From contig NC_059474.1 of assembly GCF_018139145.2 (NCBI RefSeq), positions 41,682,344 to 41,746,343 on the forward strand: a stretch of DNA of 64,000 nucleotides, read 5' to 3'. A program made the position numbers and the translations under genes. The first letter of the stretch is position 1, and each line of letters begins with the position of its first letter. A model generated the notes under the pieces. That model had not been told where the DNA came from. It saw only the letters and a list, made by a program, of their open reading frames with translations, and did not search any database. Origin of the DNA: Gymnogyps californianus (lineage: Eukaryota > Chordata > Aves > Accipitriformes > Cathartidae). Positions 12,701 through 26,395 of the stretch are shown here, piece by piece.

Positions 12701-14520
12701 AAAGAACGGCATTATGTAAACTGATTTGTCCAGAAACGCTTAGCAGATGCATCTGGTTTTCTTCATTCTCCTGTGATGTCATGTTTCAAATTCAATACAT
12801 TATTTTATGTATCCTGCTGACAGTGTTTATTTTTATGACCATGAAACTCTCATTGCTTGTCTATTCTTCCTCAATGCTGACAGTGCTCTGAACATGGCAC
12901 TGGCTCACTGAAGCAATGAAAATAAAATAAGAGTCATCTTAGAAATAGTCTGCTTAACGTCAGGACAGAGATTCCCTTGCCTTCTGGTTTTGAAATTTCA
13001 GTATGCAAAATGCAAAAAGATCCTAGGAGCTCTGCAGGCTCGGCAAGGGAGTACAAAGTTTGAGTACTGTCGTGCTGACCTGGTTTGGCTCTGTATTTAT
13101 CTTTCTTTGCTGTCTTTTTGCTTTGTACACTATCTGTTGTGTATCTTTGTCCTGTGTTTGCTCAGTGCCTAGCACAGAGTAGTCCAGTCTGTTACTAGAG
13201 CGCCTACAGGAAGGTGCACGTACTTACAGTCTCTTAATCCTGGAAGGAGTTGAAACCTCAAGCACGCACACACATGCACACACAACCTACTTACCTGGGA
13301 GTTTCAATATGTTTTCTATAGATATAAAAAACCCACAGGAATTTCAAAAGGTGTGTGTGCACTAATTAGAGTCAGTATCGTTTGCATGCCAGAGCTTTCC
13401 TCATCACCTCCAACTGCCTGCCCCTCCCAAGTTTTAACATTCATATCATCCTGCTTCTTTGAGGACACGTTTGAAAATGAGTTTCAAGCTCACAATCCAT
13501 CTCTAAAGCAGTAATAAATCCTGTGACAATTTTTGTTTTCAATAAACCAGCTTGTGTAGCAAGTCACAGCTTCCGTTACTGTTAAGTTGCTTAATTCCCT
13601 AAGACCCCTGAGGCTGAAGTACCTGCAGCTGTTCAGTACCGTTGACTGGGTATTTAATCTCTGAAAATGTAAGTACCTTTTGTGCATCAAATACTATATA
13701 CTACTTTTTCTGGTTGTATTTTAATAAGCTTTCATCACTATTTTTACACAATCATTCTTAAGGTCCACAGGCCAGATGCTGAGTATGTATAAATCATGCA
13801 GCTCCAAATACATCAAAGAAACTATATTCATTTGTCCCAGGATTTAGCTTCCTACTTCCAGTTTTACCAGACTTTTCTTCAACTAATCTTGCAAATGCCT
13901 TAACCACATCCACTTCCTACTGTAGCCCTCTCAATCCCTTTCAATTACCTCCTTCTTAACACATAACCCCTCTGTAATTCTTTCCTTTTAAATCCTTTTA
14001 AATCCTATTTTTTTCTTCTTCATTTTCTTTTTAAATTAGCTAATTGTTAGAAGCATTTGTAACTCTTTGAAATTGTACTTCTGAACGTATTGTGGTATGT
14101 TGACTCTAAGGGCTAAAGTTTCTAAGCAGCTTTCAGAATAATGAGATTTGTGTGCATGACTCCCTTGCACTGCTTTAAAGATTTACTCTTTAGAGTTAAA
14201 AGATTTTCAAAAAATCAGTTTCTTTGTGCTGCTGGCTTGTAAACACTGTGCTCAGAGCATGCATCCTTTGCAGCGCAGTTACCCTTTTCTCTTCCAAGTT
14301 ATTTGCTGTGCTTGAGGAGCTTGTGTACCATCTACCCTTAACATGCAACTTTATAACCTAAGGGTGCGTCATCCTTAGCAGCAGCTGATACGCTCTGCAG
14401 TTTTTGTCCAATTTGCCTCCAGTCTGCACTTCGCATTTGTATGCATAAAATATTTGCACTACATATTCCTTTAACAGGCGACTCATCCTCCTTCTTTGCC
14501 TGACCAACATTTCCACTGAT
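9725..14520. other. Intergenic DNA
   Basis: AT-rich sequence with no recognised exon. It includes a short imperfect CA repeat near 13261-13286 and assorted T-rich runs. No retroelement is recognisable. Confidence 0.55.
13261..13286 (+). repeat. Short imperfect (CA)n microsatellite
   Basis: CACGCACACACATGCACACAC-type sequence, interrupted and short. Confidence 0.65.
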
Positions 14521-14594
14521 AAGTGGCAGCAACTTGTAGATATCTTATGTGAAGTGTAAGTGGCAGTAACTTGTAGATATCTTATGTAAAGTTT
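14521..14594 (+). repeat. Two-copy 37-bp tandem duplication
   Basis: Copy 1 (14521-14557) and copy 2 (14558-14594) both start AAGTGGCAG and run through AACTTGTAGATATCTTATGT. They differ at three positions, so the duplication is fairly recent. It is noncoding. Confidence 0.85.
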
Positions 14595-17500
14595 CAGTCC
14601 AATCCAAAATGGTAGACTCAGGTGCCACGTTTTTCAAGTTAGCAATGCCTAAAAAGGTAATCTAAAATGCCTGAGTTTTGCAGGCTGGCTTGATTGCCAC
14701 AATTGTTCCCGACATTTCATAGTCTGTTATACTTTGTATTATTATTTCAGATCAAGTTTCATGACAAGTAAGCCTACCTAGCATCTAATTATTGCCTGCA
14801 GTATGTTTGACCTGGTGAATTGGGTTGGGTTTGCTGAGCCTGAGCTTGGATGCCTTTGTTCACTTTCGCACTAGATGCTGTAGCACAGGTATGCCAGTGT
14901 GCCACGTGGCTGGCTGGCTGTGCCAAACAAGGTGGGTTGGCTTCACTGGTTGCGCTGGTTGGTCCTGGAGTATTTGCATTGTCAGAGGTAAGCCCGGCAC
15001 TCCTACATCCACGCCTGCTGCTGTGTGTGCTCTCCCCGGCTGCTGCGGGACAACCAGCGACCTGAAACCCAAGGTTAGCACTCCCTGATGTGAACCAGGG
15101 CGCAGTCATGTATTGTTGCTTTTTTTCCTCCTTCACCCACCTCCCCCGGCACAACTAAACCACCTCTCATCCTGCTGTTTTCTTCAGAGCTAATCAAAGC
15201 ATGTGCTGAAGCACTTTGCATCGCCAAAAAGCATATTATTCTACTACTTCCTCCATATACCACCAAGTTTTTGCCTCATTGGCAGCTTTTTGGTTAACTA
15301 GCTGATTCTGTTAATAATGAGCTATGTGAAACATAATTACAAATAATTGGAGAATAAGAATGCTATGCAAGTCTCCTGGAAGGAGGGAGGAGAGGGAGGG
15401 AAGGGAAAAAAGCTATCTAGTACACGTATGGGTTTTCACACATGGCCTCACTTGCCCTCCCCTTTCCTCAGGGATTATGGGATAGTGACTTTATGATGAC
15501 CCTGTTATCATGAAGTTACACACATGCCTAAGTCATCATTTGATAACCAAGGTACTAAGGCTTGTGCTGGGTCTGTTCTTCATGCTGCCCAAAGCTGTGT
15601 AAGAGTATTGGCTTTTCCATAATTAGACAGCAATACCCACTGATTGGATTTAACTGTTCCCTGAAGAAAAAAAAAATATTAAACTGTTAGCTGCAGACTT
15701 CTTAAAGACCCTGGAAAATGTTAGGGTTACAAGAACAACACGCATTACAGATAGACATGAAAAGCTGAACAACAGGTAGAAAGATAAAGCATAAAGAAAA
15801 GTTAAGACTGTTGAGTATTTCCAGATGTTAAGGTGTTTAGAAGGCTTCATTCTCATCTATGCTCTATTTCTTCCTTGTAACAACTATGCTTTTATAATTA
15901 TTTTTTGAATCCTTAACTTCTTTTAGTTTATCCTCTTTAAATACAGAGCTATGGGAGGAGTGTCTTTTTTTGCTTCATTTTGCTGCCCAGTGATGTTACT
16001 TGGCATAGCTGCTGTAGGAGAGGGGAAGGAGAGGAGACCAGGGTCAGGCGTTTGTTCCTTGGCTAGTGCAGCGTTTCAGGTCAGTGAGCCAGGCTGCTGC
16101 TGTGCATTCATCCTCTTCCCTGTATTAACCCCAGCAGCCTTAATACACCTTTTTGGGGGAAAAAATGCTTTTCTTCTCAAAATAGTTATCATCGGACATA
16201 GTTTATACAGGTTTAAGGAAGTGTTATACAAATGCTTTAAGCACGCAAGAGTGAACTCCTACAATCATATACAGCCTTAAGCATGACAGGGTGCATCAAA
16301 AACTGTAACTCTTTAAAAAGCTTTCCAACCAGAGGATGATCCTGCCTGGATCCAGTAAATGGACCCAACAGTTCCCACAAATTCAGCCTGTCATAAGCCG
16401 TAGGACTAAGCTGTCTCTGACGATCCCAGATCTGGTACTGTAACCAGCGTCCCTGAAAGCAGCATGCCGTGTTTTACATCTGCTCTGCCAAGCACTGGAG
16501 CGGGAGAGTACAGAAACCAAGCCAAAGGAAAGATCTTTTTCTCCTTTTTGATGCCAGCTCTTGCAACTCTGGGGCTTTTTGCGTAAGGCCTCAGTCCTTG
16601 CAGCTTTATGAATAACTTCTAGCCGTGACAACTAAAGAAAAACACAATCTTCCCATCCTCGCTCCCCAAGTCCTATCACCCTCCATTCCCCCCCGCAAAC
16701 CTGCTGAGAGCTCAAATAGCCCTAAAGTCAATACAAACACATTAAAAACATACTTTATGAGGTAAACTGATGAATTTTGGATGCTTGCCACTGGCAAACT
16801 GTTTTGTCTTTCCAGCTTCAGACTTGTGCCTCTTCCTCTTTCTTTGAGGCTAAAGCTTCCCGGGGTTTCTAAAGGTCTCCGGTGACCTTTTCTGGACTCG
16901 GCTGGCTTTCTCAGCAGGGAGCACTTCTGTTGCTATGGCAGGGGGAGCCAGGGCCCCTGCTGCAGTCAAAAGGTTTGGGGACTTTCTTCTGAGGCATTGC
17001 TGCCACAAGTAGGACAGCAATTAGGTGAAGCCTTCAGGTATCGCAAGGATATATATATGCTGCCTGGGTTATCTGACATGGCATCCTTTGCTGCAGATAG
17101 GTAGCTATATGGTTTATGGAGCAAATTACTTTTTTTGTGAATTTGGTAACTCAAAAGGTCCATTTTGGGAGCTGTTCTATACTTAATTAACTTCACTGTG
17201 GCCTGAGAGCATGTTCTTCAGCCCGGTGGGTGGTGGTGTACCCTGCAAGGGGAGTTACAGCAGCTCCATGAGCTCCATCTTGTTGGAGATAAGCCAAGTG
17301 CCAATAGGTATTCTCCTTGTAAACTGTATTTCATTAAGAACTAGCAGACTCCTTGCTCCCACCACCTGAGCAGCTGCAGTTCACAGTCAGATTCACAAAC
17401 CATCTGGCACTGTGGAGTCCAAGCGCCTTCGTTGGGGTTTGGCCTTCCTTATGGGAACATCTCCATGCAAGTAAGCTCATATTTGGTCCTTGCATACAGC

Positions 17501-19260
17501 TGCTGCCATTACAATCAATAAAGCTTAAAGAGAGGCCTGCAATACAGTTTGGGGACCAGATGCACTCTAACATCGGCAGTACAAAACTCCCTTGTGCCAG
17601 TTCACTGTGCTCACACGACACAGCCAGACCAAGAGACCGCAAGTCTGCCCGAGGGCTATGCGTTACCTGGGCTCTTCCTATCCTTTCTTACTCCCTGCCG
17701 CTTCCTGCCCTCACTTGTCACTACCTCTACGTGATCTTTGGAAAAATAGATGCTGTGGGGAGGTTTTTTCCTCCAGCTGATCAACGAGATCATGATTTTT
17801 AATTTTTTTGAAAATCTTTTCTTTTTTCTTTTTTTTTTTGAGAGCCAGAGAGAAAGAGAAGAACTAAGATTCTCAGTGAAAATGTTCCTGTTTGGTGAAT
17901 GGTCTAAGACCACTAAACTAACAAAGGCAAAGAGGTTAGGTTTTCTGCCTTGCTTAAAAGCAGAATACTTACGAGCTTATGTTAATCCTTTCCAGAAAAG
18001 CAAATAAAGACTAAGATCTATTAAAAACAAAAAAACCCTAAAAAACTCCACAAGAAGCTAAACACACCTTACATGTCACATGCTATAAAAACTCCGATCT
18101 AAATCACTACTGCTTTTGGAAGAATATAAATTCAAAGATACCAGCTGGTCAAAATCTAATCCTTTTACTTAAAGAAAATTACTTAGCACACAAAGGAAAA
18201 CCTTAGTTAAAAACAAAGCTGTAAGCTTTAAATGTATACACATACTGACAAGAAAAAAAAAGTCTTAAACTGCTGTTAAATTGTCTGTAAATTGCTGCTC
18301 TTCTGGGTAGAGTAAATATTTTGTGATATACTATTGTCTCTTCATCTGAAATGCAAACTGTTTACTTTATTACTGATATAACACATGCTTTTTTAAAAAA
18401 TGAGCTGCAATATTTTCATATATCAAGCACTGTGCTCAGACACCAAGTAAAGAATATTGTGGCAGGCAAATAATAGAAAAATGTTTAGTTCACCTTGCTT
18501 CAAACATGCGCTTTAAAAGGGAAATATTTTACTCTAGGTTTACTTTGATGGCAGGTCTCAGGGGAACTGAAAATGTTATAGACCTTATTCATGGCTAGGC
18601 TTTCCTTAATCTCATCACATATGCATTGACAAGTCTGTCCTGAGAATCACCACAGCTTCAGCCTTTTAAGAGTAAACTAGCTGAAGATTATCTCAGTAAT
18701 GGGTCAGATGAAAGACTGGTGCAAGAGAAAGATTTTTTGCATGGAACAAAAGTTCAGCAACATCCCCTATACCAAAAGTAGCTAGCACAAAGGACATGAA
18801 ATTTCTGGGTTTTGCTTTTCATTTACTGAAGGCTGGAATATGGTAGCTCATAAACTAACATGTGCTCTTCTAGTACTTTGCATTTCTTAATGCAAAAACT
18901 ATGTCAGAAAGAGGGAAGAGGCAGGATGTTGTACTCAAAGCTTTTAACAGAGAACTAAAATCTCTTCTAATTGCACAAAAAAGAAGTTATATGAGAAATG
19001 TTTGCTAGCCTGCCACACAGCATCACATTTTGCTAGATATTCTGCCAGGTAATACATGTAAAGCTACCTTTTTTCCACACCATAGCTCACCTAGGCTATG
19101 CCATGTTGCCTATCAGCCTAAGAGGCTGCTGGTATTGCCTATACTGCAAAAAAAGTGTCTTCTCCTTATCTGGAAATAGCAACAAGCACAGCAGCAACAC
19201 AAATAGCACTGGGCATGCTGACAGCCAGGTGGGATAGGAAGCAATGCCATTTTGCCTTTG
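14595..19260. other. Intergenic DNA with some GC-richer patches
   Basis: Mixed composition. GC-richer patches lie around 14800-15160 and 16930-17740 and carry chance-looking open frames, the longest being 149 codons at 17353-17802 (+). A 35-bp purine run with four G triplets lies at 15378-15412. I recognise no protein family or transposon here. Confidence 0.5.
15378..15412 (+). repeat. Purine tract with G-quadruplex pattern
   Basis: Thirty-five consecutive purines. Within it, 15385-15405 contains four GGG runs separated by loops of 6, 1 and 2 bases, which fits the G3N1-7 quadruplex pattern on the plus strand. Confidence 0.7.
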
Positions 19261-19298
19261 CTTGGCAAGGTGCACATTGCGCCATCATCCTTGCCAAG
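19261..19298. repeat. Perfect 10-bp inverted repeat with 18-bp spacer
   Basis: CTTGGCAAGG (19261-19270) and CCTTGCCAAG (19289-19298) are exact complements. Each arm contains an NFI half-site (TTGGC or GCCAA). Confidence 0.75.
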
Positions 19299-20346
19299 TG
19301 ACCAGCAAGCAGATATGGCAGGCTGTAGTTTCTTGAGCTAGAGCCTTGAAAAGCAGGTTAGAGCTCCTAAAAGGTCAGGGGCACAGATCTTAATTTTGTA
19401 GCATGCTGTTTAGAAGAAATAAACTGAAATCAGCAAATACAGCTTGCCATGAATTTTTATAGTCCTATGTCCATGGTTATTCAAGACCTGTGTGCCAGTC
19501 GGCTAGTGTCCTTTGTTGGTACCACATTCATAAGCTCTTAGTAGCAAAGACATCTGCATTCTCAGTGGACCACATTGCAATTTTGTCTCCCCACCTTTCC
19601 CTCCCCATCCCAGCTGCTATTTCAGAAACAGTTAAACAGACAGTTCTTGCTCTCAGGTCTAAGTAACAACTGCAAATGACTTCATGAGATCCCTTATGGT
19701 ACTGACACTTGACTTGCCAACATCAAACAGTTTAGTCACTGACCTGATTTTGGATTGGTGTGGTCTCCTTTCAGTTGCGTGTCCCAGTGCTTGGAGAGTC
19801 AGGGTCGTATCTTCTTAGTGGGCTGCAGATGCAGGCTTCTTGGCACGAAAATAGTGGAGCCACAGCTGGTCACTAATCAGGAGGTACAAACAGGAGCCCC
19901 TGGAGCAAAACAGCTCAAAAAAAATCCTGAGAGTGAGTCTGTAAAGGCTTTATATAACCTTCAGTATGGTCTGTTGCTGTGTGGGATTGGTGAGGAGATG
20001 GGAGATACCGGATTGCTCAGGTGGCAGCAGTTCCCCCCCGACTGCAGCCTGCTGTGCTGGTGCCAGCATGGACCCTCCTGGGTCACCTGAAGCGTGTGAG
20101 GTGGCCTAAGGAGGCACTTCGGGGGGATGCCCACTGATGACTGGCTTCCTGCTCTCAGTTTGGGTTCTGGGAAGCACCGAGGAGACAAGGATAACCAAGT
20201 AATCCAGATACAGTGCCCATCTTCTCATCTAGTTCAGGCAGTAGATATTGAGCCAACCTCTTTGGCAATGGGCTGCGAGTTGTTAGCTTGCAGGTACTAC
20301 TGCTGGGGTTAGTCCCCTAGCTGTGCTTTCTCAGCTCTTCCCACTT

Positions 20347-20364
20347 GTCTGTCTGTCTGTCTGC
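20347..20364 (+). repeat. (TGTC)n microsatellite
   Basis: About four and a half perfect TGTC units. Confidence 0.8.
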
Positions 20365-21345
20365 TGGGAGCTACTTTCCTTTTACTTGTCAGTTTTGCTT
20401 CCCCCTGCCAGAATGAAAGTTTACCCTGGCATTTCCTTAAATTAGAAGCTTATTAGTTCTAAATCAGGAGACACATTTAACTAAGACAGTGGTGAATGTC
20501 ACTTAAGAATCACTTCGGCAGAGGAAAAAAAAAATATTAAAAAAATCCTGATTTTTTTCCCCCTCATCTCAAAAGCCAAAAAAAGAATCTAATTAGAGTA
20601 ATCCAAACACACACACCTCACCAGACACCCTCTTCTGCATCCATTCCCCAAGGCCTCCAGTTGAAAAGTTCACTACAATCCCTCTTCAAAACGAAGGAGG
20701 AGACCCTGCTGCTGACCAGGACTGCACAGATGGATCTCCTTCCCACCCGGCTGGGGCAGTTTGTTGACCAGAGCTCATAGCATTACCAGTTGTGCAGACA
20801 GGCAACACGTCTCTGACTGGTGCGGGGAATTACCAGTCAGAGAAGCAGGGATGTAAGTGCCACCATTGAGCTAACAGGCAGCTAGCGCACGGAGCTACGG
20901 CACAAGCTGGTGGTGTCACAGGCTTTTCATGACGGAAATTCAGACCATGGGCAGCTGCGCTCTGCAAGCACTTCCAAACGGCTGCTGCTAACGTGGAGCT
21001 GTATCTGAAGGCTGAGATCTTGTAGCTGCTGCTGACCTCCTCTGTCAAAGCAGTCTCCCTCCTGCACAATTTGCTGCCCAGCCGGGAGGATCACAAACTG
21101 CCTTCACTCTTCCCCATCCACAGGCATTGCAGAGGAGGGAGGGAGGCAAGGAGGTAGGAGCCAGGTTTGGACGCTCCTCTGCTTCCAGACCAGCAGGAAT
21201 ACGTGTGGCAACATATCAGCCTTGAAGTAAAAGAAGAGTCAAAGCAGAAACCCGCTCAGCCTCCTTGTCCCTCTTCCCATCCTGAAATGCTGCATTCTAA
21301 GTTGATAGATGTGCACCAGTAACTGCTGTGTAACTTCTGTCCATC

Positions 21346-21371
21346 GCTTGTCCCTGCAACCAGGGACAAGC
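21346..21371. repeat. Perfect 11-bp inverted repeat (hairpin, 4-base loop)
   Basis: GCTTGTCCCTG (21346-21356), loop CAAC, then the exact complement CAGGGACAAGC (21361-21371). Confidence 0.82.
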
Positions 21372-21972
21372 CACTCATTTCAAAACAAGATGCAGTCCCT
21401 TCTTTCTTTTTCTCCCTGCTTCAACTCTTATTGCTCTCCTGATATGTCCATACCTGCAAAAGCTCTTTAAAGCTTTTTCCTTGAAGGTTTGCACCTGATG
21501 TTATCGAAGGTAATTAGATAATTGATACACAATTCACATAAGGCTCTCTGGTTTCTTTATACATGGTAGTTTCCCCAGGCTGTGAACTTTAAATGATGCA
21601 AATGGGAGAATCGTCTGTTATTTTACTGTGTTTAACTTTAGGCTATGTTAAAACTAATGCCTAATTGTTTTTGATGTATCTAAAGCACTTTATTGTTCTT
21701 TTAATAATAATTTTTCTTTGTTCCTAGTTGTTCCGTTGCCGAGAGTAGTGCCTGTAATGTTAATGACTCCAGCCTTGTTAGGGATTTGATAGGAGTTTTT
21801 GTTATTTGTAAAATCCTCCTCACTTGTATTTTGTTTTGTTGTTATAATCACCATTTCAGTTTATCATCATTCTGCAAAGATATTTACCAAGGTTTATTCA
21901 GTAGAAGAGCCTGTAAGGAATTAGTCCCAAACAGTTTAGGTGGAAAGTTTAGGTAGAAAATAACAGTTTTTC

Positions 21973-21989
21973 TTTTTTTTTTTTTTTTT
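21973..21989 (+). repeat. Poly-T run (17 T)
   Basis: Seventeen consecutive T following TTTTTC. It is immediately followed by CAG, so it mimics a splice acceptor, but no open frame with a recognisable product follows. Confidence 0.8.
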
Positions 21990-24900
21990 CAGTTGGGGAT
22001 GTCTTCAGTTTGCATTTGAATACAGCACCCTTTTAAGCTCTCTAGACAAGGAACAGTCACGTATTTTCTGTGCATGCTTATAGTTTTCTTATTTTTGCTA
22101 CTTTTCACATTCAGAGGTCTTCAGAAGCAATGTGCACTTTAACTGTTCCCTCAGAAATCTGCCTGAATAAATAAAAATTAGATTGTGTCCAGTTAAATCC
22201 TACCACAACTCTGCCATATGCAGTGCATGTCAGGGATGAAAATAACCAATTAATTTAGATTAGAAAGTTTTAGGGTAGAGGTACAGCACTGAAGAACTGA
22301 AGTGTATGGGTATGCATAAAATTAAGTTATAGGTCTTAAAGGGATGCAAATAAAAAGAGAAAAATCGTTCCTTTAAAGATAAATAAAATAATAGGTAATT
22401 AGCAACTCTTCCTTCCCTAGTCTTTGAAGATGATTGATTGACTCTTACTGTTCCTCTATATGACTCCTAAACTTCTGCAGTGTGGGCACCCACTTTCAAT
22501 AAGCTAATCCTCCTTAGGAAGATGATGTATTTTATATCTTATAAGTTGTAGGTAGAAGAAGAACCAGTGGCACTCGGAATTTCTAGGTTGGGGTTTTTTT
22601 TTTAGTGTGGAAGGGGGACAAATAAATCTCTACTTACATGATTTTTTACTAGAATCAAGTCCTCACTGACTTCTTCAATGCTTCCTTACTTGTCACTTGA
22701 GGACTATTATGTGTGTACGACTGTTTTGTCCTCACTTCTGTATTTGCCTCTTATTTAAGTGGCCGGTCAAGATATGATTTACAGTATTGCCAGAGCTAAC
22801 AGTGCTCTTCATTGGAGAAGACGACTTTGGCTTCTCTTTCTGTTGATATTACACAGCCGGCGTGGCTGGGGGCTGTGGGAACGGCGAGCAGCCCTGCGGC
22901 CCTGGGCAGCCCTGCAGCTGGTTGGGCTTGTCCGGTCCTTCACCCACTCAACACAGCAGGTTATTTTAGCAGCAGTAGATGTACAACAAATTGAAACATT
23001 AATGCTGTAGCTTCGGAGAGGTATTTATTCATTCAGACCATGGTAATTTTTTTTGAAACTGTACTTCAGCAATCTTTTACTTTGTATTCTGTAACGTAAT
23101 ACATCCAAATATAAAATAGGACAGGTGTACAATTTTTATTCCATAGCTCAGCTTCTTAATTACAGTCTACTAATTTACAGGCATGTGCTCTCTGTAAATC
23201 CTTTAAGCATGTCTTGAAAACATTATTTTAATGCATCAGTAAGTTGGTCAAAGCTTCTACAGCTGTTGTTTGATAACATCTAAGCCAACTATCTCAGACC
23301 AGTCAGCACAGAAGTGTATGTTTTCATTTTACTTGTTATAATGTATATATTAATAATTGTAGTCTATTGTATACTGCTTCAAATGCACACACCTGAAAAT
23401 ATTTTCCCCATTTTTTCAGAGAGCTATATTTCCTAAATGACAATAACCAAAGAATTTGACCTTGATTCCCAGAAAATTAGACAACTCCGTCTTACTTGTT
23501 GATTGATCTCTACTAGCCGCCTGTCAGCTCAGCTCGTCACTGGCTGCCTTGCCTACTAGCACATTGGATAGGGATTACACAAAGTTGTCTCCAGCTATTC
23601 TTGGCCCTTTAAAAATAGTTTATAATAGTTGAATTGCCAGGGAATGTTTTGTCCTGAATGTTGTTTAACAGCGAGTGAAGGCTGTAATTCCAGACTCTCA
23701 GAAAAGCGAGAGAAATGGATATTTTGCAGGATACCTGCAGGAAAGGGTGTTTGTTCACAGAGATGCCTGGAAAACACTCTGACCATCAGAAAGGCTAGTT
23801 GATAGAAGCATCTCAGAGGCTCAGAAGGGATCACAAATTTCTATTTTGCCACCTAATGCTTGGTAAACCGTGTGTGTGTTTACGTGGACTGGACTGCTGT
23901 GAAGTGTTAAGAGATGTGCAATGGACTGGATCGTCTGGAGAGCTGGGCAATACCAAGCTACTTCGGCCAACAGAGTTTGAGGTGGAAAACCGCAGGTCAG
24001 GCCAAAGTCAGATGAAATGTGCCCCTTGCAGGGACAGCAACTGTGGAGAACGACCCCCAGTCCCAAAGAACAGGTTTATATAGCCACCGTGCAGGTTTGT
24101 ATAGAAAACTGGCAGCAGAGCCCTGAGGAAGCATCGTTATCCTTCCAGGTGTAGATTACCACAATATGTTTTGATATAGAGCAGTAGCTGCAATTTGGAG
24201 GCTGATATGACAGGAATAAAGGAAAACAAACTTTAGGGGGGCTTATTTTTCTTCTATATGAAATCCCTCTTCCTTGGCTGACAATCCTTTTAACAGTGCA
24301 TTTGTACAGCCTTCACTGGTACTCTGATTTCCTAGCAACTCGTTTAGTGAAGGGACAGGGTACAACTTCTATCCATGTGTTCTGGTTACAAATAAATTAC
24401 TCTGGAGGTGTACAAAAACAAATAGGAAACAAATGAAAGGCTTCTTTGCTAATAGGAAAGAAAAGGTGATATTTTACTGCCATCTCTGCAAATGCAGCTT
24501 TGATAATGAGAATCATGGGGACATATTTTTATAGATATTAACTTTGCTGACATATTGGGGAATAAAGTGGAGCCCTGTACAGCTGAAAGCAAAAGCTGCT
24601 GCAAGTTGGACAATCTCTCTCTTTTTGGGGTTTTGTAAAAAAAGCCCCTCTGACTCTCTGCAACTTGACTAGATGTTAACCTGTATCATGCATTCATCAG
24701 AGATTACACATCCATTTTGGATTTGAAATAATGCCTTCAGTTAAAGTTGTTATAACCCCTTGGTGGCTTACACAAACCACATTTTAATATAATTCTCACT
24801 CAGTTTATTGAATCTACGTTAGCTCAGTAAGGATAATCACAAGTTAAAACCTGCTTGCCAAGGTTAAGTTCAGCTGCTTCTAAACATTCATAAGAACTAT

Positions 24901-26363
24901 ATCCACTGAATAAGATGCTTCTGTTCTTACATATTCCCCTCTCTGGGTAGCACTGAATTTTGAAGATGGGTGAGAAAGTAGATCACCAGTGCAATTTTCT
25001 CCCTCAAAGATGTTTGTCTGTCTGTGCTATGAGCTATAACTCTTCCATGGACAAAATCTGTAGTGAGACTGACCCATAAGGACAGAACTTCTCCCTTCTC
25101 CTCAGGTGCCTTTCTCCTCCCCACCCCTCTGCTAGCACAAGCTACAGCAAGCGAAGTACCCGAGGCAGAGGGGCTTGTGGCTCTGCCAAGTCAAGATCAA
25201 AGCAGCTTTAGTCACTCTTATCTTGAGGAAGGGATCTGCAACAGCAGAAACACCTCTCGGCACAAACCAGAAAGGAGAGAAGAAAGAGGACCAGCATTCT
25301 GGCAGAATCCTGCAGATGGGGAGCCAGCAGAAGGGAAGAAATAACAAATAGGAAAAAGAATAAAGAAAATAACTGAAATGGATAAAAAGAGGTGAACGCT
25401 GCAAGGATTCACGAAGGCAGAGCCACGCTGTTCTTTTTTTAAGAGCTGTATGTGATGTCTGAAGAGAAACACGTGTTGTCTTGATCCACATAGGGAGCAG
25501 GCAGAGCTACTTTGTACTGATCTGGGTTGTCATTTCCCGGAAAATTTAGCTAAACACTTTTCCTCTTTCAAAAAAGCCTGAGATGCAGAGAAATATTAAT
25601 CTGAGGTAAAACAGTGACCATAACGTTCTGCTTCTACGCACTATCCACAAAGTATCCTCAGGAACGCACATACATACCTTTGGTGGAAAACTCAGCGCTG
25701 GCTTGGTGTCCAGCAAAGCTTTGCTCTAGTTGCACTCATGTATTTCATGATCAATACATTTCAGATTATGCAGTTCTCTTTATTCTAAATTTAAGTCTTT
25801 GCAGGAGGGGGTGGAACTGATTGCCTCTCAATTCCTGAATATTTGTGATGGAAATAAGCACACAAGCCCTGGTATGAAGAGGTATCCAAAATTATCAGTG
25901 GCTGACCTTTGGAGGTCATACTTCCTTCATATGCAGAATTAAACCCGATTCTTGCTTCTTCCCTTTTACCGTCTATTTCCTCCTTCCTTTCTCAATTAAA
26001 CTGCCAACTCCTAATCTCACCATTTGGCCTTTCACCTCCGTGCAAGCTCATGATTCCTGATCTTCTTAGTCTAGGATCATTACCATCAATCACTCCTTTA
26101 GGCAAGTGAAACCTTTTTCACAGAGGGATGCCAGAGGCCTACAGATCTTTCAGGCTGATAATATTGTTTTAGTTCTGGTGCCAGTTGGGGTTTTTGACTA
26201 AACTGTGCCTAGTGGTGTTTTGTGCCAATTAGATGCTCCAAGCTGATCAACAGAAATTTGCTTGGGCTGTGATTCCTTCCAGCTTGAGCCATTTACTGGG
26301 AAAGGTGAAGGATTAACTTAATTAAATCAACTAATACTTTGACAAAGCGTTAGGGATACTGCC

Positions 26364-26395
26364 AAGGTTAATGAGGGCTAAGGTTAATGAGGACC
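26364..26395 (+). repeat. Two-copy 16-bp tandem repeat
   Basis: AAGGTTAATGAGGGCT followed directly by AAGGTTAATGAGGACC, 14 of 16 identical. Confidence 0.75.

Noticed and set aside
14789..15154. 121-codon minus-strand frame with Ala/Ser/Gln-rich product
   Set aside because: No domain, open on several frames of both strands, local GC enrichment explains it.
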